Part shown: positions 24,525-34,038 of the stretch, one piece after another
Layout of the letters: each line of letters starts with the position of its first letter
Position numbering within the stretch: position 1 is the first letter of the stretch
Source of the DNA: Acutalibacter muris
GTDB taxonomy: Bacteria; Bacillota; Clostridia; Oscillospirales; Acutalibacteraceae
Direction of reading: 5' to 3'
DNA: 64,000 nucleotides
Assembly: GCF_002201475.1 (NCBI RefSeq)
Contig: NZ_CP021422.1
Coordinates: 3,038,001 to 3,102,000, forward strand
Notes under the pieces: generated by a model
The model's input: only the letters and a program-made list of their open reading frames with translations
Database searches by the model: none
What the model was told of the DNA's origin: nothing
Position numbers and translations under genes: made by a program

Positions 24525-26876
24525 TTACTTCAGCTCCACAATGGTGACCCCGCTCTCCCCTTCGCCAAAAGCCCCGAGCCTGAAGCTCTTCACCCCCGGG
24601 CAGCGTCTCAGGTGCTTCTGCACTGCGGCCCGCAGTACCCCGGTGCCCTTGCCGTGGATGATGGTCACCTGGGCAAGGCCCATGCGGCCCACCCTGTCCA
24701 GGAAGCCGTCCACCTCCATAAGCGCCTCGTCGGCGTTCATACCCCGAAGGTCCAGGCTGGTGCCGGCCTCCGGCGCGGACACGTTCTTCGTCACCGTCCG
24801 GCCCCGTGGCCTATCCTTCTGCTTCTCCTCCAGCAGCCGCAGGTTTTTCACATCCACCCGGGTCTTGATTATCCCCGCCTGGACCAAAACCTGGCCGTCT
24901 CTGGGGGCCTCCAGCACCACGGCCTTTTTATCAAGGTCGAATATCAGCACATTGTCCCCGGTTCTAAGCTCCCTTGGCAGGGTATAATCCCCAACCTCGC
25001 GCCTGTGCACCGGGTCCGCCGAGGCCTCCATATCCCGCATACCGGAACGCAGCCGGGCCTTCTGCTCGGCTGAAAGGCTCTTATTCTTCTGCCGTCTCAT
25101 TTCGTCCAGCTCGTTTAAGAGCGCGTCCGCCTGCCTGCGGGTCTTCGCCACGATGTCAGTAGCCTCCTTGCGGGCCTGTTCCAGCTCCCGCTTGGCCTGG
25201 ACCCCGGCTTCGGCCTGTTTGGCTTCAGCCTCTCTGATGCTGTCCCGGGCTCTGGCCGCCGCCTTCTTCGCAAGCTCCAGCTCGTCCTGGAGTTTCCGCC
25301 GGTCCTCCTCAAGGCGGCCTATGACCTTCTCAAACTCGCTGCTCTCCCTTGAGACCAGCTCCCCGGCCCGGTCCACTATCCGCTCTTCTAAACCAAGCCG
25401 CTTTGATATGGCAAAGGCGTTGGACTTGCCCGGCACGCCGATAAGGAGCCGGTAGGTGGGCCTTAGGCTCTCCACATCGAACTCGCAGCAGCCGTTCTCC
25501 ACCCCCGGTGTCTGCAAGGCGTAGGCCTTCAGCTCCGCGTAGTGGGTGGTGCAGGCAAGCTTCACTCCCTTGCCCCTCAGCTCCTCGATTATGGCCGCCG
25601 CCAGGGCCGCCCCCTCCACCGGGTCCGTGCCCGCGCCCAGCTCGTCCAGGAGCACCAGGCTTTTTTCGTCCGCCGCTTTAAGAATGCTTATGATATTTGT
25701 CATGTGGGCCGAGAAGGTGGACAGGCTCTGCTCAATGCTCTGCTCGTCCCCGATATCCGCCAGGATATGGTCAAAGACAGATACCTCGCTGCCCTCCCCG
25801 GCGGGTATCATCAGCCCGCACATGGCCATCAGCGACAAGAGCCCTACGGTCTTCAGGGCCACGGTCTTGCCGCCTGTATTGGGCCCGGTGATGATAAGGG
25901 TGTCGAAGCTTTTCCCAAGGCTTATATCCGTGGGCACCACCTTTTCCTTGTGTATTAAAGGGTGTCGGGCGGCGTGCAGCTCTGTCACGCCGTCCTCCCG
26001 CACAGTTGGCGTCACGGCCTTCATGCGGTAGGCGGTCTGGGCCTTGGCGAAGATGACGTTCAGCTCCACGGCGCACTTATAGCTGTGTATGATGCCGTCG
26101 GCAAACTCCCCCGCTTCTGCGGAAAGCTCCCGCAGTATGCGGTTTATTTCCTCCAGCTCCTCCGACTGCAATACGCGTATTTCGTTGTTAGCCTCCACCA
26201 CGCTCATGGGCTCGATGAACACCGTGGCCCCGCTGGAGGAGGTGTCGTGCACAAGCCCGGGCACCTCTCCCCGGAACTCGGCCTTTACCGGTACCACGTA
26301 CCTGCCGCCCCGCTGGGTTATGATGCTCTCCTGCAAGTGCTTCTGGTGAGCCGGGGAGCGCACCAGCTTGTCCAGCTGGTCCCGGGCCCGGGCCGAGGCG
26401 TTGCGTATTTTCCGGCGTATGGTGGCAAGGGCCGGGGAGGCCGCGTCGGCCATCTCCTCCTCGCTGACTATCGAGGTAAATATCTTCTCCTCAAGGTACT
26501 TGTTTGGGGTCAGCACCGAGAAGCGGTCCGAAAGGGCCGTCCTCATGCCCGCAGATTTATCGTGCCAGCTTTGTAGGGAGCGTATGGAGCGCAGCGTCCC
26601 CGCCACGTCCAGAAGCTCTCTCATGCCAAGGCTGCCCCCGGCCTGTGCCCGGCGCAGGGGGTTACTTACGTTCTTCAGATCCCTGAAGCTGGGCCCGCCG
26701 AACTTGGCCATCAGCACAAAGGCCGCGTCCGTCTCCTCCAGGAGCAGCCGGGCCTCTCCGGCGCTTTTCACCGGCTCTATAGAACGCACGGCCTCTGCCG
26801 CGTCGTCGCAGGTGGTCTCCGCCGCCACAAGGTCGAGTATCTTGTCGAGCTCTAAGGCTCTATAATTTTTATCCAT
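24525..26876 (-). CDS. mutS2: Endonuclease MutS2
   Basis: The 783-residue protein has a MutS core with Walker A GPNTGGKT (about residue 330), Walker B with LVLLDELGAGTDP, a long Arg/Glu-rich coiled coil (about 510-610), and a C-terminal Smr nuclease domain with LDLRGMNADEALMEVD and IIHGKGTGVLR. MutS2 acts on branched DNA and on collided ribosomes in Firmicutes; it is not the mismatch-repair MutS. The length fits the family. It starts 10 bases before the end of the upstream GNAT gene. Confidence 0.95.
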   Translation of the reverse strand: MDKNYRALELDKILDLVAAETTCDDAAEAVRSIEPVKSAGEARLLLEETDAAFVLMAKFGGPSFRDLKNVSNPLRRAQAGGSLGMRELLDVAGTLRSIRSLQSWHDKSAGMRTALSDRFSVLTPNKYLEEKIFTSIVSEEEMADAASPALATIRRKIRNASARARDQLDKLVRSPAHQKHLQESIITQRGGRYVVPVKAEFRGEVPGLVHDTSSSGATVFIEPMSVVEANNEIRVLQSEELEEINRILRELSAEAGEFADGIIHSYKCAVELNVIFAKAQTAYRMKAVTPTVREDGVTELHAARHPLIHKEKVVPTDISLGKSFDTLIITGPNTGGKTVALKTVGLLSLMAMCGLMIPAGEGSEVSVFDHILADIGDEQSIEQSLSTFSAHMTNIISILKAADEKSLVLLDELGAGTDPVEGAALAAAIIEELRGKGVKLACTTHYAELKAYALQTPGVENGCCEFDVESLRPTYRLLIGVPGKSNAFAISKRLGLEERIVDRAGELVSRESSEFEKVIGRLEEDRRKLQDELELAKKAAARARDSIREAEAKQAEAGVQAKRELEQARKEATDIVAKTRRQADALLNELDEMRRQKNKSLSAEQKARLRSGMRDMEASADPVHRREVGDYTLPRELRTGDNVLIFDLDKKAVVLEAPRDGQVLVQAGIIKTRVDVKNLRLLEEKQKDRPRGRTVTKNVSAPEAGTSLDLRGMNADEALMEVDGFLDRVGRMGLAQVTIIHGKGTGVLRAAVQKHLRRCPGVKSFRLGAFGEGESGVTIVELK

Positions 26877-26886
26877 AGTATTATCC

Positions 26887-27609
26887 TCAATTTATAGTGA
26901 TATCTTTATATATGTAGTCTTCCAAAAGCGTATTGCTGTAGGTATCCACCCATAGGGGCCGAAGCCCCGCCCGGTGGGCCACCGACTGGGAGCCTATATT
27001 CGTCACCGACGCGCTGTAGAAGGGCGCCTGCCCCCGGGCCATCAGCTCCCTCGAGAGCCGCGCCACCAGCGCCGCCCCAAGGCCCTCTCCCCGGTGGGCG
27101 GGGTCCGTGTCCACGCCCATCTCCCACAGGCCCTCGTACTCCTCCCCGGCCCCGGCAAGGGCTATTATCCTGTCCCCGCTTTTGGCAAAGAACACTATGC
27201 CCGTGCCGGTATGGCCGTCTTCGTCAAAGGCCAGGGAGTTGGGAAAGCCCTCAAGCCCCGCAAGCTCATACACGCCGTCCCTCTCCAGCAGGCGGTAATC
27301 ATAGCCACCGGGCAGTGGCAGATCAGGCACATGGTCCGGGACAAAGTGTATGGTCTGCCCGTAAACCAGGGGCAGCTCGAATATCTCGTCCCGGCTGCGG
27401 CCCTCTGTGAGCCTTCGCGCCCCGGGGAGCAGCTCCGGGGACGCGGAGACTATTACCCGCTCCCCGATGGCCGCAAGCTTCAAATAGGGCTGTCCGGCGC
27501 GGTCATTTTGCACGTAGAGCGTCCCGGAACCGGACAGTTCCTCCGGGAGGCACCCCAGCTCCGCCGCAAGATAGCGCCGGGCTCTGTCAAATATAATATG
27601 TCTGTTCAT
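26887..27609 (-). CDS. GNAT-family N-acetyltransferase
   Basis: The 240-residue protein has a C-terminal GNAT core: HRGEGLGAALVARLSREL is the acetyl-CoA pyrophosphate loop (motif A), and NIGSQSVAHRAGLRPLW is motif B. The N-terminal 100 residues are unlike known GNATs. The acceptor is unknown. It lies 10 bases from both recO and mutS2 in a tight leftward operon. Confidence 0.85.
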   Translation of the reverse strand: MNRHIIFDRARRYLAAELGCLPEELSGSGTLYVQNDRAGQPYLKLAAIGERVIVSASPELLPGARRLTEGRSRDEIFELPLVYGQTIHFVPDHVPDLPLPGGYDYRLLERDGVYELAGLEGFPNSLAFDEDGHTGTGIVFFAKSGDRIIALAGAGEEYEGLWEMGVDTDPAHRGEGLGAALVARLSRELMARGQAPFYSASVTNIGSQSVAHRAGLRPLWVDTYSNTLLEDYIYKDITIN

Positions 27610-27618
27610 AAGTTTCTC

Positions 27619-28374
27619 CTAAGTTAAAAGGCTGTGGTAAAAATCCAGGGTCTTAAGCCGCCTTTGCAGGACGCTTATGGAATAGGCCTCGGCGGCCTCC
27701 GAGAGCTCCCGAAGGGGCGCGCCTTTAAGGGCGAAGGCAAAGGCCTTTTCCAGGGGCGAATAGATAATGTGCCGCATAGCGGTAAGGGCTGCGGGCGACA
27801 GGCCCAGGGCGGGGGTGTCCTTCTGAAGGTAGCACTTTTCACAGTAGAGTTCCCCCCTGGTGACCCGGAGGAACATGCGCTCCGACTCATAGGCCCCGCA
27901 GGCGGCGCAGGCCACCAGGTCCGGCATAAATCCGGACATAGAAAGCATACGGAGCTCTATAAGGGCCTTTAAAAGCTCCGGGGGACGGCTGCCCTCCGAC
28001 AGGAAATGCAGGGTGTTTAGCACCAGCCGCAGATACTCCCCGGAGTCCGGCCCCTCGGGCACCAGCTCCTCTGTAAACTGGCAGAGGTACTGGGCAAGGG
28101 CCAGGGCCACTATATCCGAGCGCAGACCGAAAAAGGTCTCTATGGGTATGGCGGAGTTTATTATGTACCGCTCCCGGCCCCGGTAAAGGTCCAGGCGGGA
28201 GTAGCACAAAAGGCTTGTGGCGGCGTTTTTGCCGTCGGAGAGATTCTTGGCCCGGCGGGCAAAGGCCCTGATAACGCCCTGGTCCTCAGTGAGGACCGTG
28301 ACCAGCCGGTCGCTCTCCCCCAGGGTCATCTCCCGAAGGATAAGCCCCCGGGTCTTCTGCTTCTTCTCTGCCAC
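27619..28374 (-). CDS. recO: DNA repair protein RecO
   Basis: The 251-residue protein has the OB-fold N-terminus (RGLILREMTLGESDRLVTVL) and the zinc cluster CAACG..CEKC in the helical C-terminal domain. RecO helps RecR load RecA on SSB-coated DNA. The start is a GTG with AGGAGG six bases upstream. The upstream yqzL-like frame overlaps it by 89 bases. Confidence 0.95.
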   Translation of the reverse strand: MAEKKQKTRGLILREMTLGESDRLVTVLTEDQGVIRAFARRAKNLSDGKNAATSLLCYSRLDLYRGRERYIINSAIPIETFFGLRSDIVALALAQYLCQFTEELVPEGPDSGEYLRLVLNTLHFLSEGSRPPELLKALIELRMLSMSGFMPDLVACAACGAYESERMFLRVTRGELYCEKCYLQKDTPALGLSPAALTAMRHIIYSPLEKAFAFALKGAPLRELSEAAEAYSISVLQRRLKTLDFYHSLLT

Positions 28375-28480
28375 GGAGAACCTCCTCCCTATGATCTATG
28401 CTCCTTACCTGCACATAGCGCAGATAGTCCTCCACCCGGCCGGACCGGGCAAAGCAGTTCCAGGCTTGCGTCTCGTTCAT
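28286..28480 (-). CDS. YqzL-like small protein overlapping recO
   Basis: The 64-residue product begins ETQAWNCFARSGRVEDYLRY, resembling YqzL (W-x2-F-x3-G-x2-x-x-YL-x-Y), which is encoded just before recO in many Firmicutes. The conserved part ends by residue 25; the remaining residues run out of frame through the recO start, are low in complexity and may not be selected. The ATG is preceded by GGGGGG. The function of YqzL is not known. Confidence 0.55.
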   Translation of the reverse strand: MNETQAWNCFARSGRVEDYLRYVQVRSIDHREEVLRGREEAEDPGAYPSGDDPGGERPAGHGPH

Positions 28481-28620
28481 TGGCGGCAGCCCCCCTGTCC
28501 AAATAAGTTTGCTACATTAGCATTATTTGCACCTAAGGGGCGGCTATGAGAGGAAAAAATATCTTTTATCGACACGGTACGACGGACTTTTTGAAGATTT
28601 TGTGCTTTAGAAAGGTTGGA

Positions 28621-28653
28621 ATAGTAAACGCGCTTATTAACCGCGTTTACTAT
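28621..28653. promoter_or_regulatory. Perfect 12-bp inverted repeat, LacI/GalR-type operator-like
   Basis: ATAGTAAACGCG at 28621-28632 is the exact reverse complement of CGCGTTTACTAT at 28642-28653, with a 9-base AT-rich spacer. The GTAAACG/CGTTTAC half-sites resemble LacI-family operators, although their spacing is wider than usual. It lies in a 257-base gap upstream of the yqzL-recO operon and has no T-run. The rest of that gap holds only the terminator of the next gene. Confidence 0.55.
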
Positions 28654-28699
28654 ACACCTATTTTACATGGAATTCAGGTAATATGCAAGGGGTAAAAAA

Positions 28700-28735
28700 T
28701 AAGAGCTCCCGGTCTCCCGGAAGCCCCATATTATC
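28700..28735 (-). terminator. Terminator of the regulator/membrane-protein pair
   Basis: On the minus strand GCTTCCGG pairs with CCGGGAGC (one G-T), and TTATTTTTT follows, just after the stop of the DUF6773-like gene. Confidence 0.75.
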
Positions 28736-28737
28736 CG

Positions 28738-29190
28738 TCACTCCTCGTCCCTTCTGCGCCCGTCATACACCCGCTTGCCTATAAACAGCAGGCATACCCC
28801 CAGCATCACCGCCGCCTGTATCAGCCCCGCGCCCCGGGTGTTCAGCGCGCCGTTTTCTATGAGGGGCTCGTGGCCGATAAAGATGCTCGTGCCGATCAGC
28901 ACCGCCAGCACCAGCCCGCATAGCCCCAGGAAAATATACAGCGAGTTCTGCCTGCGGCTGCGGGGTAAAATGTCCCGCAGGATAAACTCCACCAGCGCAA
29001 GCCCCATCCCGGCCCAGAATATGAGAATATTTCCCCACATTCCCTGGGCCCAGACTATCCCCTCGTCCCTCAAAAACCCGTCGATAAGCAGCAGGGCCAT
29101 CATCAGTATCAGCGAATGCTTATACACGTCCCCTCTCAGCAGCAGCTGCCGCTCGTCCAGTCCGTCGTCTCCCATAAAGCATTTTTTCAT
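28738..29190 (-). CDS. DUF6773-like four-helix membrane protein
   Basis: The 150-residue product has four hydrophobic helices and a conserved cytoplasmic start DERQLLLRGDVYKHS. This pattern occurs in DUF6773-type proteins that pair with a short XRE regulator, as here. The function is unknown. The ATG is 22 bases after the end of the regulator gene. Confidence 0.65.
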   Translation of the reverse strand: MKKCFMGDDGLDERQLLLRGDVYKHSLILMMALLLIDGFLRDEGIVWAQGMWGNILIFWAGMGLALVEFILRDILPRSRRQNSLYIFLGLCGLVLAVLIGTSIFIGHEPLIENGALNTRGAGLIQAAVMLGVCLLFIGKRVYDGRRRDEE

Positions 29191-29212
29191 TTTTGATGCT
29201 CTCCTTTCAAAA

Positions 29213-29422
29213 TTACCGTTCGTCCTCCCCGGGCCAGAAAAGCTCGTTGAGGGTCACGCCCAGGGCGCGGCAGATGTCCACGCACAGCCGGACGGTGGGG
29301 TTGTAGTCCCCCTTTTCGATGGCCACCACGGTCTGCCTTGTCACGCCCACCCTGTCGGCCAGCTCCTGCTGGGTGAGCCCCTTGGCAGCCCTTGCGGCCT
29401 TCATCTTAAGGTTTTTGCCCAA
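29213..29422 (-). CDS. Small XRE-family regulator (YozG-like)
   Basis: The 69-residue protein is almost only an HTH: KGLTQQELADRVGVTRQTVV then AIEKGDYNPTVRLCVDICRALG. It matches the short Cro-like regulators paired with small membrane proteins in Firmicutes. It probably controls the pair it heads. Confidence 0.88.
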   Translation of the reverse strand: MGKNLKMKAARAAKGLTQQELADRVGVTRQTVVAIEKGDYNPTVRLCVDICRALGVTLNELFWPGEDER

Positions 29423-29512
29423 GCCATCACCTCCATGCCCTTAGTGTACACTATTCATTCCAAAAAGTCAAGTATATATTACAAAAAGATTTTAATAATT
29501 TACATTACCCTG

Positions 29513-29541
29513 CAAAAAAAGGAGCCCGCAGAAGGCTCCCT
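29513..29541 (-). terminator. Terminator of the Na/Pi transporter gene
   Basis: On the minus strand GGAGCC-TTCTGC-GGGCTCC is followed by seven T residues, 14 bases past the stop. Confidence 0.88.
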
Positions 29542-29554
29542 TCATATTATTGAA

Positions 29555-31321
29555 CTATTCCGTCGCCTGCCCGCCGCTTACCGGCAGCACGTACCTTTGC
29601 AGGCTCTGCTCATACTCCCTGGTAAACTCCGGGCTGCCAGAGCTCTTCAGCTGGTTCAGATACCCATGGTTCTCCAGCGCCGAGTCCTTCACCTGTATCA
29701 CCGTCACCGCGATATTAGAGCAGTGGTCCGAAACCCTCTCATAGTTTGTCAGAAGGTCCGTCAGCACAAAGCCCAGCTCAATGGTGCACCGGCCCTCCTG
29801 CAAGCGCCGCACGTGCCTGTTTTTAAGCTCCAGCTTAAGGCTGTCCACCACCTGCTCCAGGGGCTCCACCCGGGCGGCAAGCCTTGTGTCCTCCCGCTCG
29901 AAGGAGTCCACCGTCAGGTTCAATATATCTATAATGGCCTGGGTTATGACCCCCAGCTCCTCCTGGGCCTTCTCGGAAAACTCCAGCCCCTTGTCGTCTA
30001 TCTCCTGTGCCGCCCGCAGAATGTTCATGGCATGGTCCCCTATGCGCTCGAAGTCCCCTATGGCGTGCAGAAGCTCCGCAGCCTCGTTGCTGTCCGCCTG
30101 GGACAGATCCTTGCTGCTCAGCTTCACCAGGAACGTGCCCAGGGTATCCTCATAAAGGTCCAGCTGCTCCTCCTGTTCGGTTATCTCCCGGGCTATGCCG
30201 TCGTCATACTCCTTTGTAAGCCCTATGGCGCTGAGCATGGAGTCCCTGGCCGTATGGGCCATCTTCACAGCTAAAGCCCTGCACTCGCTTATGGCGAAGG
30301 CCGGGGAGAGCATAAGCCGCTCGTCCAGAAGGGTCTCCCGGACGTTGGTGTCCCGGACCGTCAGCTTCGCCAGGCCCTCCAGCTGCTTTGAGAAGGGCAG
30401 CAGCAGGGCCGTGGTGATAAAGTTGAACAGGCTGTGCACAAGGGCAATGCCCACGGCATTTATGGGCGAGTCCGTGAACTCGAACCGGAACAGCGAGTTC
30501 AGCGCGTAGAAGCCCAGAAGGCATATCACCGTGCCCAGCACGTTGAAGTAGATATGCACCGCCGTCACACGCTTGGCGTTCTTGTTGGCCCCGACGCTTG
30601 AGAGCAGAGAGGTAACGCAGGTGCCGATATTCTGGCCCATTATGATGGGTATGGCCATGCCGAAGGTGATGCTGCCGGTCATACTCAGGGACTGCAAAAT
30701 GCCCACCGAGGCCGCCGAGCTCTGTATGACCCCGGTGACCACGGCCCCCAGCAGCACGCCCATAAGGGGGTTTTTGAACATGACCAGTATATCCTGGAAT
30801 ACGGGCATATCCGCCAGGGGGCTGACGGACTGGCTCATAAAGCTCATGCCGGTCATGAGTATGGAAAAGCCGATGAGCACATGGCCCGCGTCCCGCTTGC
30901 GCCCCTGCTTGCAGGTCATTATCAGCAGTATGCCCACAAGGGCCAGAAGGGGCGAAAAGGACTCAGGCTTGAGCATTTTAAGCCAGATATTGTCCCCCTC
31001 TATGCCCGCGGCGCTTAATATCCAGGCCGTAAGCGTGGTGCCGATATTTGAGCCCATTATGACCCCGATGGTCTGGGACAGCTCCATTATGCCGGAGTTC
31101 ACAAGGCCCACCAGCATTACCGTCATGGCGGAGGAGGACTGTATGGCGATGGTTATCACCGCCCCCAGAGCCAGACCCTTCCACCGGTTTGAGGTCATTA
31201 CCCTGAGCACCGACTCCAGCTTGCCGCCCACCATCTTCTCCAGAGCCGACGACAGCACGTTCATGCCGTACAAGAAGAAGGCCAGGCCCCCCAGCAGGGT
31301 GAAGACCGAAAAAATATCCAT
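29555..31321 (-). CDS. Na+/phosphate cotransporter with C-terminal PhoU-like domain
   Basis: The 588-residue protein has two NptA/Na_Pi_cotrans repeats in its first about 310 residues, with GxxxxxxxQSSSA signatures (ALGAVITIAIQSSSAMTVML and VTGVIQSSAASVGILQ). A helical PhoU-like region follows at about 345-560 (HAIGDFERIGDHAMNILRAA). It imports phosphate with sodium, or in some members exports it; the PhoU tail is regulatory. It is transcribed alone, divergent from ispDF. Confidence 0.93.
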   Translation of the reverse strand: MDIFSVFTLLGGLAFFLYGMNVLSSALEKMVGGKLESVLRVMTSNRWKGLALGAVITIAIQSSSAMTVMLVGLVNSGIMELSQTIGVIMGSNIGTTLTAWILSAAGIEGDNIWLKMLKPESFSPLLALVGILLIMTCKQGRKRDAGHVLIGFSILMTGMSFMSQSVSPLADMPVFQDILVMFKNPLMGVLLGAVVTGVIQSSAASVGILQSLSMTGSITFGMAIPIIMGQNIGTCVTSLLSSVGANKNAKRVTAVHIYFNVLGTVICLLGFYALNSLFRFEFTDSPINAVGIALVHSLFNFITTALLLPFSKQLEGLAKLTVRDTNVRETLLDERLMLSPAFAISECRALAVKMAHTARDSMLSAIGLTKEYDDGIAREITEQEEQLDLYEDTLGTFLVKLSSKDLSQADSNEAAELLHAIGDFERIGDHAMNILRAAQEIDDKGLEFSEKAQEELGVITQAIIDILNLTVDSFEREDTRLAARVEPLEQVVDSLKLELKNRHVRRLQEGRCTIELGFVLTDLLTNYERVSDHCSNIAVTVIQVKDSALENHGYLNQLKSSGSPEFTREYEQSLQRYVLPVSGGQATE

Positions 31322-31504
31322 AGATTAACCCCTCACATTTTCCCCTTGATTCTCTGCAAGTCAGGGATATAATAGCATATACTCCGGGGACAAATCAATG
31401 GGTTTTGCAAAAATAGGGAAATAAAGCGGGAAAATATTAAAAGACAGGTAGAAAAATCCGGGAGGATATGCTATAGTAAACACGAGAGAAAGGGGGCGGG
31501 TCCA

Positions 31505-32686
31505 ATGAACGAGAGCTTTGCCGCGGTGCTGGCGGCGGGGGGTGCCTCCTCCCGCATGGGAACGGGCCGCTCCAAGGTCCTTCTGGAACTTTCCGGCGAG
31601 CCGGTGCTTTTGAAAAGCCTGCGCGCCCTTTTGGAATGCGGCTATATCGAAGAAGTATGCATAGTCTGCCGGGAGGAGGACATGGAGGAGATATCCCGGC
31701 TGGCCCTCAGGCTAAACGCCGGCTCGGGCAAGGAGATATGCTTCGCCCCGGCGGGCAGGGACCGCCAGGAGTCGGTGTATAACGGCGTGCAGGCCCTTAC
31801 GGAGGACTGCGGCTACCTTGTATTCCACGACGCGGCCCGGCCCTTTATAAGCCCGGAGCTGATAGCCGCCGTGTGCAAAGACGCACTGAGCTTCGGCGCG
31901 GCCACAGCTGCGGTGCCCTCAAAGGACACCTGCAAGCTCTCCGACGGCGGCGGCTTCGTGGACAGCACCCCGCCCCGGGACCGGCTCATGGCCGTGCAGA
32001 CCCCCCAAGCCTTTAAAAAGGAGCTCTATCTGTATGCTCTCGAAAAGGCGCGGGTAAAGGGCCTGAGCTATACAGACGACTGCCAGCTCATAGAGGCGGC
32101 GGGGGGCCGGGTAAAGCTCACCCCCGGGGACTACAAAAATTTCAAGCTCACCACGCCCGAGGACCTTATACTGGCCCGGGCTCTGGCGGGAGACAGGAGA
32201 GAAGCTATGCGCATTGGAAGCGGCTATGACGTGCACAGGCTCGTGCCGGACAGGAGGTTGATACTCGGCGGCGTGGAGGTGCCCTATGAGCTGGGGCTTT
32301 TGGGCCACTCGGACGCGGACGTGCTGGCCCACGCCATCTCGGACGCGATACTGGGGGCGGCGGCCCTGGGGGACATCGGAAAGCTGTTCCCGGACAGCGA
32401 CCCGGAGTATGAGGGGGCGGACAGCCTTAAGCTGCTGGAAAAGGTATGCGCCCGGGTCCGGCAGGCGGGTTTTGATATTGGGAACCTCGACAGCACCGTG
32501 ATAGCCCAGCGGCCGAAGCTTGCGCCCTATATTGACCGTATGCGGGAGAACCTCGCCGCCGCCTGTGGGGTTGATGTAAGCCGGGTCAGCGTAAAGGCCA
32601 CGACGGAGGAGGGCCTGGGCTTCACCGGCAGCGGAGAGGGGATAGCGGCCAGCGCGGTGTGCCTGCTGGAGGCCTTACTTAAATAA
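31505..32686 (+). CDS. ispDF: Bifunctional IspD-IspF enzyme of the non-mevalonate pathway
   Basis: The 393-residue fusion has an IspD domain (1-230; [16 protein letters not shown], the CTP loop, and FHDAARPF) and an IspF domain from Met235 ([11 protein letters not shown] with zinc ligands D242 and H244, [15 protein letters not shown], and [15 protein letters not shown]). It makes CDP-methylerythritol from MEP and CTP. The cyclodiphosphate is made after the IspE step. GAAAGGGGG precedes the ATG. A TATAGT -10-like box lies at 31472-31477. The alpha-fucosidase gene follows by 35 bases with no terminator. Confidence 0.95.
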   Translation: MNESFAAVLAAGGASSRMGTGRSKVLLELSGEPVLLKSLRALLECGYIEEVCIVCREEDMEEISRLALRLNAGSGKEICFAPAGRDRQESVYNGVQALTEDCGYLVFHDAARPFISPELIAAVCKDALSFGAATAAVPSKDTCKLSDGGGFVDSTPPRDRLMAVQTPQAFKKELYLYALEKARVKGLSYTDDCQLIEAAGGRVKLTPGDYKNFKLTTPEDLILARALAGDRREAMRIGSGYDVHRLVPDRRLILGGVEVPYELGLLGHSDADVLAHAISDAILGAAALGDIGKLFPDSDPEYEGADSLKLLEKVCARVRQAGFDIGNLDSTVIAQRPKLAPYIDRMRENLAAACGVDVSRVSVKATTEEGLGFTGSGEGIAASAVCLLEALLK

Positions 32687-32721
32687 TAACAAATAAATTA
32701 ACGGATGAAGGAGCAAAAACC

Positions 32722-34038
32722 ATGTATCAATTCAACCGCAAAGAGTACGAAGAAAGAATGAAGTGGTATCAGGAGGCCCGCTTCGGTATGTTCCTCCACT
32801 GGGGCATCTACGCCCTCCCCGCCCGGGGCGAATGGGTCAGGAGCCCCGAGGAAATGCCCGAGGAGGAGTACCTGCAGTATTTCGAGGAGTTTGACCCCGT
32901 GGACTACGACCCCAGGCAGTGGGCGAAGGCGGCCAAGGAGGCCGGCATGAAGTACGCCGTGCTCACCGCCAAGCATCACGATGGCTTCTGCCTTTTCGAC
33001 AGCGCCCTGACGGACTTCAAGTCCACCAACACCAAATGCGGCCGGGACCTGGTGCGGGAGTACCTGGACGCTTTCAGGGCCGAGGGGCTGAAGGTGGGGC
33101 TGTACTACTCCCTGCTGGACTGGCACCACCCGGACTATCCCCACTACGGAGACCAGCACCACCCCATGAGAAATAACCCCAAGGAGAGCAACGAGGGCCG
33201 GGACTTTAATAAGTACCTTGAGTACCTGCACGGCCAGGTGCGGGAGCTGTGCACCAACTATGGCAGGCTGGACGTGCTGTGGTTCGACTTCTCCTATGGC
33301 GAAGGCGAGAGATGTATGCGCGGCGAGACCTGGAGGGCCCACGAGCTGGTGACCATGGTGCGCGGGCTTCAGCCCGGCATAATCATCGACAACCGCCTGG
33401 AGGTCAGCGGCGAGGGCTTCGGCTCCATGTACGAGGGGGACCCAAAGCCCTGGCACGGGGACTTTGTAAGCCCCGAGCAGATAATCCCGCCGGGCGGCCT
33501 GCTGGACAAGAACGGCAACGACCTCATCTGGGAGGCCTGCGTCACCATGAACAACAACTGGGGCTACTGCGCCCTTGACAATAACTTCAAGCCCGCCGGT
33601 ATGCTCATAAAGAAGCTGGTGGAGTGCGTCTCAAAGGGCGGCAACCTGCTTCTGAACGTGGGGCCGGACGCAAAGGGCAACATCCCCGACCAGTCCCTGG
33701 AGATACTGGCCGGTATCGGCAGGTGGATGAAAAAGAACGGCGAGAGCATCTATGGGTGCGGCAAGGCCGGCATGGAGAAGCCGGAGGTGGGCAGGATAAC
33801 ACGGCGGGGCAATACCCTCTACTACCACCTGTTCGAGAACACCATCGGGGCCATGCCCTTGCAGGGGCTCTCCAAAGAGCAGGTGAAATCCGTGCGCTGG
33901 GTCCACTCCGGGGCGGAGATAAAGATAGCGAAGGGCTGGGTATATGACAACTACCCGGACATAGTCTTCGCGGACCTGGGCCCGGACCCGGTGCTGCCGG
34001 ACCCGGTGGATACCGTCATAAGGGTGGAGCTTAAATAA
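32722..34038 (+). CDS. Alpha-L-fucosidase, glycoside hydrolase family 29
   Basis: The 438-residue protein has the GH29 signatures RFGMFLHWGIYALPARGEW, YAVLTAKHHDGFCLFDS (H85, H86) and the nucleophile Asp189 in LDVLWFDFSYGEG. It releases L-fucose from glycan ends, for instance host mucin. There is no signal peptide, so it acts on imported oligosaccharides. The start has GAAGGAGC nine bases upstream. Its stop overlaps the transglutaminase-like gene by one base. Confidence 0.94.
   Translation: MYQFNRKEYEERMKWYQEARFGMFLHWGIYALPARGEWVRSPEEMPEEEYLQYFEEFDPVDYDPRQWAKAAKEAGMKYAVLTAKHHDGFCLFDSALTDFKSTNTKCGRDLVREYLDAFRAEGLKVGLYYSLLDWHHPDYPHYGDQHHPMRNNPKESNEGRDFNKYLEYLHGQVRELCTNYGRLDVLWFDFSYGEGERCMRGETWRAHELVTMVRGLQPGIIIDNRLEVSGEGFGSMYEGDPKPWHGDFVSPEQIIPPGGLLDKNGNDLIWEACVTMNNNWGYCALDNNFKPAGMLIKKLVECVSKGGNLLLNVGPDAKGNIPDQSLEILAGIGRWMKKNGESIYGCGKAGMEKPEVGRITRRGNTLYYHLFENTIGAMPLQGLSKEQVKSVRWVHSGAEIKIAKGWVYDNYPDIVFADLGPDPVLPDPVDTVIRVELK

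Noticed and set aside
23740..24987. 415-codon frame opposite the PHP and mutS2 genes
   Set aside because: It spans two real genes and their gap on the other strand, with low-complexity product.
28775..30274. 499-codon plus-strand frame across three minus-strand genes
   Set aside because: It crosses two terminators and a promoter gap; the three minus-strand genes are better supported.
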